NCBI GenBank assembly: GCA_011319805.1
Contig: SJRY01000111.1
Location: 620,001 to 684,000, forward strand
Direction: 5' to 3'
DNA length: 64,000 bases
Source of the DNA: Macrocybe gigantea
Lineage: Eukaryota > Basidiomycota > Agaricomycetes > Agaricales > Callistosporiaceae
Both the position numbers and the translations under genes were made by a program. The notes under the pieces are model-generated. The model made no database searches. It was not told the origin of the DNA and worked only from the letters and a program-made list of their open reading frames with translations. Below, one piece after another: positions 36,001-48,738 of this stretch (within the stretch, counting starts at the first letter, position 1; every line of letters begins with the position of its first letter).

Positions 36001-37358
36001 ACATGGAACCTGTGCTTGATGAATTCAATGACGATCAAATGGAGACCGACCAAGAACCGGAACAGACAGATACCGATCGAACGGACGGCGACGAGTCGAA
36101 CACCACTCCGTCCCAATCTCGTAGTTCTTCAGTGCGGCCAGGACAGCAGGCGACGGACAACACTGTTGATGTGTTCGATGGGTACTCTTTCAAAGGTCGT
36201 CATTCGATTCTTCTCGATGAAGATGAAGAAGAGGAAGAGGAAGGGGAAGCCGAGGAGGAAGAAGAAGAAGAGCCTCTGGCCAGTGTCATGGGTCCAGAAC
36301 TGATTATTGAAAGTGAGCTTATGATTGAGGAGGACATAGTCGAGCCCAAGACACCAGAAGCGCGTCCAGTGATTCTCGCCGAACCACCAGCTGCGGATGT
36401 GCCAGCCCTGGAAGAGAAGGAACCCGAGCCACCAGTCAAAGAAGAACCCATTCCCGAAGAGCCGGAACCAAGGAAGAGCAAGGAGCTTCCCCCTGTTGTT
36501 CCCTCCGAGAGCACTCCTCCCTCTGTGCCAGAGAAGGAGGCGACAACTGCCAAGCCCGCCGTTCCCGCGAAACCCCCCAATGGCCGTCTCGCCAACAATC
36601 GGCAGACTCGTCCTAGGAAGGAGAGATCTGGCATTCCGGCTCTGGATCGCTATCTGTCTGACACTGTTGACGAAGACACGGAAATCACAGAACGGGAGGA
36701 TGATGATGACGATGACGATTGGGACTTTGTGGAGGCCGTTGACGGGGAAGACAGGAATGGCGCGAAGGGAACGAGTCTGTTTGCTCGGGGAGTGGTCGAT
36801 CGATATAGACTGGCGGTCTTCAGAAAGGCTTCTACCCCGTCTCAGCGGTCGAACACGCGCTCGGTTTCTGGCATGTCGAAGAATTCGGACGCGACTGTCT
36901 TGGATTCAGGTGATTCTCCGAGCCCCACACAACGACGTGGCCGTGCGCAGCTGCCATTCAGGAAACGTCCGCGACAGTTCTTGCGCCCAAAATCTCCGTC
37001 GAAGTCGAGTGCGACCACAAAATCGATGACAAATTCCAACTCAAACACTTTGTCGGCCACGTCGTCGATTAGTGGAGCTTTGACAGCCTCACAGTCGTTA
37101 GGAAGCACGTTACCGATGTCGCCATCGCTAAAGTCGAAGGAGTCAGCGATGTCGGTCGGAGATCATAGCCTGTCATCTGATCAGTCCGGTCATGCTGAAC
37201 CGGGCACCGCAGAGATGGTTGGTGTTGCGGACGCCTTGACTAGGAGTCCTCGTAACGCAGACGAGCCGGAGAAGCACAAGAACAAGAAACTGAAGAAGTA
37301 CAAGGAGAATGCAGAGAAAGTATTCTCCATATTCTCTTCGCCTCGTCAAGCGGCGTAA
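33039..37358 (+). CDS. PX-domain AGC protein kinase, one frame break
   Basis: A large AGC-group kinase. After a Ser-rich start, GPWSVSVAETPHDAHSYSLY joined over a 120-nt intron (33484-33603) to TPTHNLTLTRTEVEMVDLDR and KIRESYP looks like a PX phosphoinositide-binding domain. A disordered, acidic linker of about 300 residues follows. The kinase domain shows GKGCAGKVLLVRH, YALKAITKRHV, YRDLKPENIL, DFGLSKEF, TFCGTAEYLAPEV and EVDWWSFGTMLYEMLTG. About 55 residues rich in Ser/Pro/Gly are inserted between DFG and the T-loop. The C-tail has NFDDTFLDMEPVLDE and, about 50 residues later, FDGYSFKG, which fits the AGC hydrophobic motif (FxxYSF). A very acidic tract and a basic Ser-rich end follow. A G appears missing at 33866-33867. 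Confidence 0.8.
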
Positions 37359-38376
37359 AACATAGAATACGATCGAGCCGCATCGTATGCCTTCTGGTCA
37401 GGGATCACTTTATTCCCCCTTTTCTGTTCACGTTTCCGGGTTTGGCGAGATTTAAAAAGCAAGTCTATGTATGCATTCCTTTTATCCTTCGTTCTCGTTT
37501 CCGACATGCACAATGATATCACGGTCGTTTGAACTATTTTATCGCCAATTTAAAGTACCAAGCTCTTTCGCTCGTTTCTCCTTACATTCTATTTCCCGCC
37601 GATTGTTGCTGAAACTGGCATTTCGAGGGTAGCTCTGCCTCTCCTTACAATTCTTCTGTTCACGATACCATTTCACCGTCATAGCAAAAGCAGAACTTAG
37701 ACCGCTCCTTAATACTATTAATACACATATCTGGTTTGACACCGGACTCTTTGACATTGAAAGACAACCGCAAGCGGTTCATGGCAATCATTGTGTCGCG
37801 GAGGTGACCTTGTGCTGCACGTAATAGAAAACGAAAATGATAGGGCACCATAGCTACAAATTGAGACAAGCAATGTCATTCGGTAAATGAACGTTTGAAA
37901 GGTTTATGAAACGACGCCCTTGTCGGAGCAAGGTTTTCGTGTCGTTCCGACCCTCATTAAGGCGCAGACGAGCGATGGCGCCGAACTGGGCCACATACCG
38001 TAGTACTTGCGCTGCGGGACCCTCACACGCGAAGGTCGACGTGCGAGTACGCCAATGCCTCGCTCGATCACAACAACAGTGAGGTCCCCGCTCCAGTTTA
38101 TAGGAGAATTGATCATGGGAAGAGGAGTTCGACGTTGAGCAGCCCTGACACTGGGCGCGCTGACTGGCAATCACCTGTCAGGTTATTTTTGTTGCCTGCC
38201 TCGCGGTGCATGGAGTAAGTTTCCCCTGGCGCCAATTTCTACATCACCGTTACATCCCCATTTCCTTCTCCGTTCCCTTCCTCATTGCCAGACAGTCCCA
38301 GAGACTTTTTTCTACCATTTCTCATTAATACCGCCTGATTTCTCTGGCGGAGATTTAGACATAGCTCTGCGTCAGC
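37359..38376. promoter_or_regulatory. Intergenic, 1.0 kb, upstream of CorA gene
   Basis: Tandem plus-strand genes flank this stretch. Minus-strand open frames (37854-38174) show no family features. I see no RNA gene. It presumably holds the kinase 3' end and the CorA promoter. Confidence 0.4.
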
Positions 38377-41039
38377 ATGCCTCGCGAAAACAGCTTCAGC
38401 GACTCCGAAGGCCGGTCATTGACACCGGATATGGACGAGGACGATATGAGGAGGGTCAATAGTGTGGATTTAGAGGCGCTCGACGGCGTGTCTCCAATTT
38501 CCCCAACACGGTCGCACAACGCGCAGCTTCCGCGCCCGCCCAGGCTCTCCTTATCCTCCTTAACATCCCCCAAGCTTAATCGCAAGATCACAAATACATC
38601 CCGCCAGACCGAACGTTCCAGAGGCGCGAATGCCCCCAACTCTGGGGCGCCTTGGAGCAGCCTGCCGCCCAAGGACCGGTTCCGCCAGGCCGTCCGCAAA
38701 GTCATGGCCTTGCGCCGGAGCACGACCGTGTTTGCAGGCAAATACGAGCGCATAGGAGCGGAGCCGGGAGTCGATCCGCGGCGCGCGTCTGCCGATGTGC
38801 AATACAGTCACATTCACCAAAAATGCAAAATCGAGATCGTCGACTACTCTGCCGTGCGAAGCAGTGCAGGCACCATGAGCAACGAAGAGTTTGTCAACCT
38901 CATTAACGATCCCCATGCCAGCGCAAGGGAGCCGTGGGTGAAGGTGCGGTGGATTAACATAGGTGGGATGAGCTGGGACGTCATCAAAGCTGTCTCCATT
39001 AAATACGGTGGGTTGTCCTTTCTTGGCCAAGCAAAAAATATCACCGGATTTATCCACATTTTGGTCTTGGTATTCTTGGTTATTTATATGTGACAGGCTT
39101 ACATCCACTTGCTCTTGAGGATGTCTTCCACACGCGCAGCCAAACGCGTTCGAAAGCGGACTACTATATGAAACACCTGTTCCTCAGGGTTCTATGCCAC
39201 GAGCTCGTCAATTCAGATGAGGGCGAGGATTACGGGTATTCTGATATAGGAATCTTGTCCGAGGCAACTCGCTCTGCTTCCCCCGAGCCTATTGAAGAAG
39301 AGAGTTTCGAAACAAAGGGCATGAACAAGAATGAGATTGACGACGAGAAAACCGTTTACGATAGTGCCTTTCCCTCAAGACAGAATACAACCAGGCGCAG
39401 GCGACGCCTTCCTTTGTTGCCTAACACGCAGCGAGATTTAGAGGCCATGCTTGGCCCTGACGAATCGCGTTCAAGCCTAACCAAGCTCATCGGAAATGCA
39501 GGCGTGGTGAGCCGCGGTAGTGTCTATTCTGGCCCGTTTCGAAATTAAACTATTCTCCTCTTGACATGCCAGGCGGCAAGATTGCGCCAGAAACGACAAG
39601 AACATGAGGTCACCCTCGAAGCTCTCAAAAAGGTTCGTGTATGCATTGCCGGGCCTACTGTGAAACGATGCTCATGATATTCAATGCAGGGGGAGCGCGT
39701 CAATGTGAGAGTCTCTTCGATGTACATATTCTTGTTTAGAGATGGTTCGTTAAAGCCTTTTCCCTTTTCTCTTCTAAATACTGAGACTATGAAGGCACCG
39801 TCATCTCGATTCATCCCACTCCCAACCTCGAATTTACGGCACCAATAAACAAACGCCTTCGTCAGAGAGATACCGTCCTCCGAACCTCTGCAGACGCCTC
39901 GATGCTCGTTCATTCACTCCTAGACTTGAGTCTGTGTTCTTGTCAATTTAACTTTCTGATTCTGTGACTTACCCCCTGAATGCAGTCGTTGACAATGCTC
40001 TTGAAGTCGCCAACGAATACCACGAAAAGATTAATAAATTTGAACGTCAAGTCCTCACGAAACCGCAAATGAAGACTGTCAGGCATCGTATGTCCACCTT
40101 CACTGTCTGCTCATTGTAAACCAATAGCATCGTCCATTCTAGTCCATATTCTGTCGGGCGATCTGATTCTTCACAAGCGGACGCTCGAGCCAATCAAGAC
40201 GTTGGTGTACGGCCTACGAAGATACGATGTCGACCGCTGCGCGGCGCTCATCGATACCTCGGATCCAGCCAATGCAGATGTCAAAGTTGTTGGCTTCATG
40301 AGCCACAAATCGAAGATATATCTTGTGCGTAATTCTCCCCCATTCTTGAATCTGACTCGACTTATGGTCGCAATTATCAGGCGGACGTTTTCGACCATAT
40401 GGAATACATTTTGTCCAGTCTTGATATGTTCTCGGGAATCGCAGAGAACCTGATCAGCTATACTTTCAATGTAGGCCTTTGTCGTGCCTCGTCGACCCGA
40501 TATTCAACTATCTACTTTCTTGATCTAGCTTGCATCTTACGAGATGAATGAGGTTATGTGAGTGATTTGATTGTTTTTTGATCGTCACATTGCCAAACGG
40601 TCTTCAAGGCGCCGTCTTACTTTGGCGACTATCATTTTCTTGCCCCTTACTCTTTTGACTGGGTACTTCGTAAGCATCTTATTGAATTGTCGATTTCCAC
40701 ATTTACACATTGATTGATCGCCCTTAACTCGCTAGGGAATGAACTTCGATCCAATGTGGTCCGTGCACAAAAATTCCGACGTACTGTGTGTTGCTCGCGC
40801 ATCTTCTTGTGTGCACCCTGTTGAACATATTTCTGCAGTTTCTGGGAAATCGCCCTCCCTGTCATGGCGATCATTATTCCTGCATTCACTTGGCCGGATA
40901 TTCGGCGGCTTGCGCACTACCTTCGCAAACGGATGACTGCCAAGGCTGCAGTTAAAGTAAGCGGTTGTCTTATATTGAACGTCAGAAGTCGTTATTCATT
41001 GTCTCGTGCTTCGCTTCGCAGAACTTCAAGCAAGCTTAA
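38377..41039 (+). CDS. CorA-family Mg2+ transporter (Alr1/Mnr2-like)
   Basis: A fungal CorA transporter, expected at the plasma or vacuolar membrane. The ATG at 38377 opens a long Ser/Pro-rich cytosolic N-terminus (MPRENSFSDSEGRSLTPDMD). CorA elements follow in order: WVKVRWINIGGMSWDVIKAV, LHPLALEDVFHTRSQTRSKA, YYMKHLFLRV, VSSMYIFLFRDGTVISIHP, LASYEMNEVM and RRLTLATIIFLPLTLLTGYF joined to GMNF. GMN is the invariant pore motif at the end of TM1. The second TM segment is FWEIALPVMAIIIPAFTW. The exons join cleanly through about ten introns, including VAARLRQKRQEHEV, and the last exon is only NFKQA and a stop at 41037-41039. No frame breaks were needed. Confidence 0.88.
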
Positions 41040-41318
41040 TACCCACATTTCTTTACACACCACCATCGTCTCCGCATTCTCCGAGTTGTTGAAGAGACAT
41101 CGCTCCAGAGAATGGACCTCCGCATTATATATCTACTAATGATAATCCCTCTACTCACTACTCCTCTTTCTGCCCTTTTCTCTTTGGTGTTTTCGGACTG
41201 GAATCTTTCTATAGCTGGCTGCGCACGCTCTTTTCCGTTGTCTCATGTCCAGGTCGTCATACGTGTCATCCATACCACACATGCTCTCCTTGCATCTGCT
41301 GCTACTCCATAGCCGTGC

Positions 41319-41961
41319 TCAGCCCTTGGCAGGCGGCTGAGACTGAACTTGTATTTTCGACTGCATGATGTTGACCAGGTAGTTCATGTTGTCCCTTTTT
41401 TTCTGTATCGTCTCTTCCAACTTTTCCAGGTTGGTGCGAATGTAATCGGCTTTATCTGCATAGTATTTCACGGCTTGATCGCGAGTCTGGGGGTGGTTAA
41501 AATAGGCAAAGTATTGGCAAGCGTAAAGGACGAGTTAATTGAATCAGAGTTACTTTTTTCACAAAATAGCCAGTGCCGATATCGACTATAACATGCTCCG
41601 GATCTGATATTTTGCCGGGAACGTACAGCGAGTTCGTTAACGGCACTAAAACTGTCTTATCTGTTAAGGACACGCGACATAGCTTTTGATTAAAGGTCAT
41701 CCATCGCGAACAAATCAAACGCACCACTGTTTTCCTTCTTCACTTCCTTGACATTTTCGATACACGTTTTGAATTTTGCTTGCGCCTGTCTCAGTTGCGT
41801 GAAGGAGTTCGTAAGATGACTGAGTTCCTGCGTCGTTAGATGTTAGTCCTTCAAGAGTTCGCGCACATGGCGAGCAAACCCACCTCTTCCAATTGTTTCC
41901 GAACGTCGGCGAGTTGGGCGAGGTCCAGGTCAGCTACATTGATCGTCTGAGGCTGGGACAT
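41319..41961 (-). CDS. GIM5: Prefoldin subunit 5 (GimC, alpha class)
   Basis: Subunit of the hexameric prefoldin chaperone that hands nascent actin and tubulin to CCT in the cytosol. The ATG at 41961 starts [20 protein letters not shown], then the N-terminal coiled-coil helix [20 protein letters not shown] and [13 protein letters not shown]. The central beta hairpins are [14 protein letters not shown] and [14 protein letters not shown], the alpha-class signature. The C-terminal coil is [20 protein letters not shown], ending near QPPAKG with a stop at 41319. Its length, about 150 residues over several exons, fits the family. It diverges from the neighbouring membrane-protein gene with only 86 nt between starts. 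Confidence 0.88.
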
Positions 41962-42047
41962 TAGATATAGGCGTTCGTGTATGACGGATGGCTGCACTAG
42001 ATCAAGGCGGGTCGCAAAATGATCAGGTGATGGCCGCCCACAAGTGA

Positions 42048-42916
42048 ATGTTCATGATGTTCTTGCTCTCGCACTTCATTTTCCTTGCCCTCTCGCTTCT
42101 CGTTACAGCAAATACAGAGATCGTAAACTTTGCTGTTTCCGATAGCCATGATGCCTATATTCCTCATGCAGCTCAGTGGTGCGTCGCCGAAGCATAAAAA
42201 GGCAAGCAGACACGCTGACAGACGGAGTACTTCGCAGGCCAGTGTTAAACTCAACCCACCATGAACAGCAATTCAGCCTGCAACCGGCACCCAGAGGCCT
42301 TCCTTTAGACATTGTCTGCTCCAGCACGCAGAGTTTGGATAACCCAAACCCGTCTTGGCAGCCTTGTCCATACGAGACGTGGTTGGTTCTGGACGTGGCG
42401 GATGGCGCGTTCCAGAAGTATTCTAAGTTTACTTTGAGGCTCTCATGGCCCACTAATGTATGCTCGTTCTCGAATTTTACCTGGAAGGCATCTGAAAGTT
42501 TCTCCTTGACCCAACAGTTCCCATCGGATGTGTTCATGAAGGTCTTCAACCCAGAAGAGCTTTCTTCGTACCTTGGACTCAGCGAGAACGCGACACGCGA
42601 AGAGCGACCCTTAGTTCGCCGAAGATACGCTCGAATTCGGATCGTCGACATCGGCGTACTGACGCCGAAGGTCGGCATGAACTTCAAGGAGATTCCTGTT
42701 GAACTTCAAAAACCCCTTTCTGTCCCGGCCATGATCATCCTGGAGCCATTATATTTTGGTGTTTTACCTCCAACAGTTGTCCCTGTCGTGTATGCCATCA
42801 TTGGAATCTTGATTATGTCGAGCTTCGTCCTTCCCAGACTCATCGCATACTACGAGGCCTTCGCTGCACAAGCAAGGCAGGAAATAACTCGAGCCAACAA
42901 CGTCAAAACAGAATGA
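42048..42916 (+). CDS. ER-type type I membrane protein
   Basis: A predicted protein of 269 residues in two exons (42048-42178 and 42238-42916, 59-nt intron). An N-terminal signal sequence (MMFLLSHFIFLALSLLVTAN) leads into a lumenal domain with NSTHHEQQFSLQP, ETWLVLDVADGAFQKY and KFTLRLSWPTNVCSF, including several N-glycosylation sequons. A single TM segment (VVPVVYAIIGILIMSSFVLP) near the end leaves a short basic tail. The layout recalls PIG-X/Pbn1-type or other ER chaperone-like proteins, but I saw no decisive motif and do not assign a family. It probably shares a bidirectional promoter with prefoldin 5. Confidence 0.7.
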
Positions 42917-43008
42917 GACCCACGTACATATCCAATCTATGTAAGTAGCAAACTAATAGTCCTCCGATACAATTGTATTTCTAATAGTAGACCGATGTAG
43001 TAATTTCG

Positions 43009-46000
43009 TCACGCAAAGCAACTTCGCCACCAAGGTCGTTTTCCTTGGCTGTCCTCCTCCTGGACGTCGTTATCCCGAATGACCTTCAAAAATACACTTT
43101 CAAGCGAACCCTTTTCTACCGTGTATTCCGAGAAGTTGCCATGCGTTGAGAGCATAGCGAATAATTGTGCGAGAGACATTCCGTTTTCCGAAGGAATCTT
43201 GAAACGAGTCGCGACATCGTCCGCCATCCGTGATCCGGGTATCTTCTGCATCAAGAGCCTTGCCTCTTCCACTTCGTCGGGAGTACGGCAGCTGAAGTGA
43301 ACTTCATATGTCGCATATCTATCCGAAAGCGAATCCGTCGTATCGACAGCTGAGATGGATTAGATGAATAAGGAGGTTCTATCGGTAATGTTGCTGACGA
43401 CTCATACCTAGGAGATGCCTGGCTAGGATCCCAACTCGGTTGGCCAAGGCGGATGCTTCCTCCATAGAATCTGGATATGTTATTAGCGAGAATGCCTCGA
43501 ACAAATACCGAACGCCACGTACGCGTGGTGATAATGACGGCCTTGCCGGAAGCAATATTCCTCAGTGTCTGCCACATTTCACGCTTCATTTTGGCATCAA
43601 TGCCGGTAGAGAACTCATCAATAAGCACGACAGATGGATTACCTAGCGGGTGTAAGTAATGAAATAAATTACGAGGTTTGAAAGGGTACCCTTACCCATA
43701 AGAGCAATGGCAAGGGAAAGCTTTCGTTGATTGCCTCCAGAGAGCTTGCTGGCCAGTCTGTCTGCATACGGCATAAGAGCTGTACTTTGCATGACGGCTT
43801 GTACGTTGTCGTGCAGTTCTTCAGATCGAAGCCCTTTGAGGCGGCCATAAATAATGAGATGCTCTCGCACAGTGAGTTGAGAATCGATCGCTGTAAATTG
43901 CGGACAGACTCCTAGCGCAAGTCTGGCGAGCCTCGGATGACGAATGACTGAGGTACTGTCAATAAGGACATCGCCGGAATCCGGAATAACGTCGCCGCCT
44001 GCCAGTGAGGCAAAGTCTACTTGAGCGAACTGCGGCAAGTAGCATGTATCGGACTCACGGATCATATTGAAGGTTGTGGTCTTCCCCGCACCGTTGGGAC
44101 CGAGCAATGCAAATATCGTATCCCTGTCGATGCCGAGACTAACGTTGTCCACGACTTTCTTTGCATGGTAAGATTTCGAGACATTGAGAACACGGAGAAT
44201 GTTTTGTTGATTCTCAGCTTCCTTTGCAGCAGCTGCGACGTCTTCCGGCATGTTTTCACTTGGAGGATTGGCTATTACATTGTTTTTCCCCGGTTTTGTT
44301 CGCCTGGGTAATAGTGACCCGGAATCAACCCAAACCAGGATGGCGAACAGCACTAGAGAGTAAACCATTAGGTAGAGAATCGGACCTCCGAATCGTTGTA
44401 TTGTTCCCATAGATGACGTGGTAACGACATTGACTCCATTGCAAAGGAGTGAGAAGAGATTCACAGACACTAATGCCCCTCTTGTCTGTGGTCAAATCCA
44501 TCCTTAGTGACGCCTTCCGAAACTCAAGCTTGAACACTCACTATACTAGCAATTGGCGAAACCAGCGATATGGTGAAATGAATAATGCTGATGATGTGAG
44601 AGCGTCGGATGTCTTGCTGTAGGTCAGGGTTAGGAGATACCCGGAGAGATAGAGCTACAGCAGTCATGAGTGACGATGGCAATACAGGCTGTCTACATAC
44701 CACAAAAATCACGACGTTATAACCCGCGACAGTCGCAAATGCTGCGAGGGGCGAGGTTGTGATGATCGAGGCACAATAGGAAAATAATGCTCCTGCGATT
44801 CCGTAAAACACGAGTATGAGCCACTAGTCACGACCATTAGCTGCATATCCTCAAGAAAGCTCTTTAGCAAGATGGCGTACAAAGAAACCCAACCCATGAA
44901 ACTGGTGCGATGCAACGGCGGCGAAAACTATAATGATGATTGTTGATAGGATCAGAGTAGGAATGGCATCGAACATGAGATGGCCCAGCCAGAGTCCGAC
45001 AGGGTCACCCAGGCCGTTCGACATCTGCATAGCTTGCACTGATGAACGACGTTCTCGTGAGACATAGAGAGTAGAATGCTGGAAACGCAGACTGAAACGG
45101 AACTGCCGTTTAGTCATTGACGCATGCGAACAAAATATGAAATTTTCACCATCACCGCTCCAAAGAACGCCATCCATTTCAGAGATACTAAGGTACCTCC
45201 TCCGATAGGTGGAAACGCATCGTAGTTGGCTCGAATAATAGTGGGTACACTTGCACCGTTCCCGGATGTATTCAATGCGTTGTTAAACAAAATATTTGTT
45301 GCCAAGTTAAGCATTGATGGTCCTATGAGGCTGGGGGGCGACGCCTCCCATGCGATGAGAGCCTCATTCGTCGCCAAGTTCACGGAAATGCCTCCTAGGG
45401 ATAAGTTGCGGTAGTTTTGATGAATAGTGTCAATGAACGTAGAATTATGACAACATTGGTCACGCGCAGTAATGCAGTAGTGTTTCCGAGTATATTGGTA
45501 ACGTCGGAGGGGACTGTAGAACACGCGAAGATGGACCAAATGTGAAAGGAACGAGTGGTGATGATGGGAGATAGAGAGGGATACTTGTCGAGTTTGCGAA
45601 CCTGCGGACGCACGTTTGCTGTTTTCCAGCGATGAAAACGAGTGGAATGGTGGAGCCTGCAACGGCGACTATTATAGTTAGGAGAGTTGTGAGCCAGCTT
45701 CGGCGAGCGATCAACCAGCGTTTATAGAATATTGTGAAAGCTTGTCGGAAAGGAGACATGGGTTTACCGCTTCTCAATTCGGTGTGTTCCTCATGCTCTG
45801 CCTTCTCAGATGAAGAATTTGCTGACAAATCGTCTTGCTGCTCTTGCGCATTGTGCTTTGACATCAGGTCAAGGAAGATGTCTTCAATGGATGTACCCAA
45901 AACGTCGTATGAGGCAATGCTGTATAGGTCCTTGTCCTTGTCAATAAACGACAGAATTGTTCCAATGACCTTTGTATCTCGGGATTTGAGATGATAGCAA

Positions 46001-48738
46001 GATTGAAGGGGGGATGGAGAAGTCGTGTAAGTGTGTGGTGCCAGATCGCGGATTCGTTGGAAGAGCTCCGTCCTTGAATTGATATCTCCCTTCTCGTCTG
46101 TGTATTTAAATGAGACTTGAACACTGTAGCCTTCACCGAGATCGCGCTTGAGGGACACAGGGGTACCGCTGGCTACGAGTTTGCCGGGCGCAGCAAGAAT
46201 GGCAATATGATCCGCTAGCAAATCAGCTTCGTCGAGGAACTGTGATCAACAAATCAGCAATGTCTACGATAGTCACTGAAGGAGGAAATGTCACATGGGT
46301 GGTGAAGATGATAGTGCGCTTTTGGCGGAACGATATAAGGGTGCGCCATAGTGCGCGACGGCTTAATGGATCGACTCCCGAGGTGCACTCGTCCACAAGC
46401 ACAACTTCACACAGCAGGCATTGCCATCAGATGGTATGACGTGAGTAGTTAGCGAGAACTCAACATACTGTTCGAACCACCGACCAGCCCGATGGCTAGC
46501 TGTAGCTTTCTTTTTTGTCCGCCCGACAAGGTGCTAGCATTTGCATGCATCTTAGATCCGAGATCGCAGTCATATAGCAACTGTTCAATGTCCTCGTCAT
46601 CTGAAGAGTACTTTGACCATTTGACAGCTTTCCAGACCCTTAAAGTCTGGAGGCATGTTAGCTCAGGGAATAGCACATTCTTCTGCGGGATGATGCCGAG
46701 AGTGCCGCGTGGCGGGCGTTTGTGCCCTCCCTCGAAAACAATAGATCCACTTGTACGACTCGTAAGGTTTCCTACAATGGACAGGAATGTAGATTTGCCG
46801 GCCCTACAAAACGCAAGGTGTTATTGACTGCTGTGTGATCGCCGAACAAATAAACTAAACGGACCCATTCGAACCGAGAAGAACAAATATCCCTCTCTTG
46901 GGTATGTCCAGAGAGAGATCGGCGATAGCAGGCACAGGCGGCTTGGTCCCGAACATAGAAGTCTTGAATGTTTTCTGGAGATTGCGCACGGATATAGCAA
47001 CGCCATCTGGAACGGAATCATTCCCAGCAACTCTGCGCCTTCTCCAGAACGCCCAAGAGCTGGTTTCAGGGTCAGGCACTTCATAGAGTTTGCGTTCCAG
47101 AAGAATCGCGAGATATGGCCAAAGGAACACATCGATCTGCAGGAGAGAATGGATTAGCGACAAGAAACCTTAAATAAGAGATACCGTACGATGGCTGCAA
47201 TAAGCAAAACCAAGAGTGTCAGGTGGTTGTCGGGGTCGCCCTCAAGTGCATTAGTAGGCTGAAGTTGGTTTTCATAACCTGCTATAGCCCGGATGGCGAA
47301 GACGTAGAATCCGGGAGGGAACAGGATCGAAAAGATAAAGGCAGCACCGTTCCCGGCTTTTCCAAAAACGAGAGCAATGATGACAAACACAATACCAACA
47401 ATGTCGTAGTGACAGCGGCAAGCTGAGGGCTCTTTCCGAATGGAGCCGCGACGAAGAACGACCAACTTGCGAGGACAAGACCCAGCAAGACATGAACAGC
47501 AAGGACTAAACCGATGTTGGTTGCTGAAAATATCCTATAGTGCCACGTCACGGCAACGATGACCCAGGCTGGAAGATAAGTGAGAGAATAGCTGATGTGC
47601 CATGACCTGCAAGTGTGTCAGTGGTGCTTGCAATACACACAGAAACGCACAGGAACTTTCATTATTCTAGCGGAATCGAGAAGACCCATAACTTCATATG
47701 GGCGGTCAGGAGAGTAGCTCTTTCCGCTGCAATTGCTCCAGGTAATTGGTATGCAATGCCACAGTAGCAGACGAACCTACACTCGCCTAAGCGCAGGTCC
47801 AACCATAAGCAATATGATCTTACAATGCGACGACGAGGAGCTCTCTAACACCTCTGACAAAGCCTACAAAAGAACCATTATCAGCCTCAGTTCAGACCAT
47901 TAAGCACCTCTTCCATGTACTCAGTCGGATATCCCTGGTTTGTTCTTCATTCGTAACCTCCGTATAGGGCCATTCTAATGGAGTAGGGAGTCGGACGTCT
48001 GTTTTAAGTTCGATGATAGCCTAGTAAATGTTAAGACGAATGTAGGTAGGAGGGAGAGCATTGATATACCTGATCTATAGCCCATTGTAATGGTAAGATC
48101 CTCTTTTCAAAATCACTGGCATGTTTGATAACGTCGACAAACGCTAAACCGGCATCCGCTCTAATGGTATAATTGACTGGGCGGGAGGCACTACTATTCG
48201 CAGGTATGTCGTTGAAGACAATGGCCGCAAAACACTCGGAAAGCAGATTGAAATTCTGTGGACACGCGAACGGGACGTCTGCAGGGTTTGCGACTTGTTT
48301 CACCGATTGCAACTGTCTTGGGGTAAATGACGCAGTTATATGGGCCATGATATCGGCAGGCGTTGGGACACTAAGTCCATCGGTTCCGTCGGCCCAGACA
48401 AGAGAGATCGAACCATCGAATTGGCTTTGTAGAGGTAGTATAGGAATGGAACTCCCAATACCATACTAGAAAGACATCTATAAGCGGACCACCAACGAAA
48501 GGAAACAGCTTGCATTGTTCGGTTTTGTAAGGAAAAGCTGTGCGACGGCTAGAAATATACCGTAAGCAACGGGCAATACGAAACTGCGTAGAATATTGAG
48601 CTGAAAGAGACAGTTTAGATGACGAAATAGGTCTTCAAAACCAGTAGGCTCAATTTCACTTACGAATGAATGCTTAGATAGCGCGATCCAGTTTTTCCAT
48701 ATCAGTGCCCGCAATTGGAGCCAAAATATGTTCGCCAT
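43009..48738 (-). CDS. Full-size ABCA-type lipid transporter
   Basis: An ABC transporter with two membrane halves and two nucleotide-binding domains. It starts [20 protein letters not shown], a typical ABCA first helix, and is followed by a large extracytosolic loop. In NBD1 the Walker A (LLGSNGAGKST) is split by an intron (46864-46804); [13 protein letters not shown], signature [15 protein letters not shown] and a [14 protein letters not shown]-loop region follow. After a second TM block (about 45750-44330), NBD2 has [12 protein letters not shown], signature [15 protein letters not shown] and Walker [13 protein letters not shown]. The tail [16 protein letters not shown] is typical of ABCA. 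More than 20 introns are present and not every junction was checked. ABCA proteins usually move lipids. An in-frame upstream frame to 48756 lacks an ATG. Confidence 0.85.

Noticed and set aside
37854..38174. Possible RNA gene or small protein upstream of CorA
   Set aside because: No tRNA fold elements and no protein family features.
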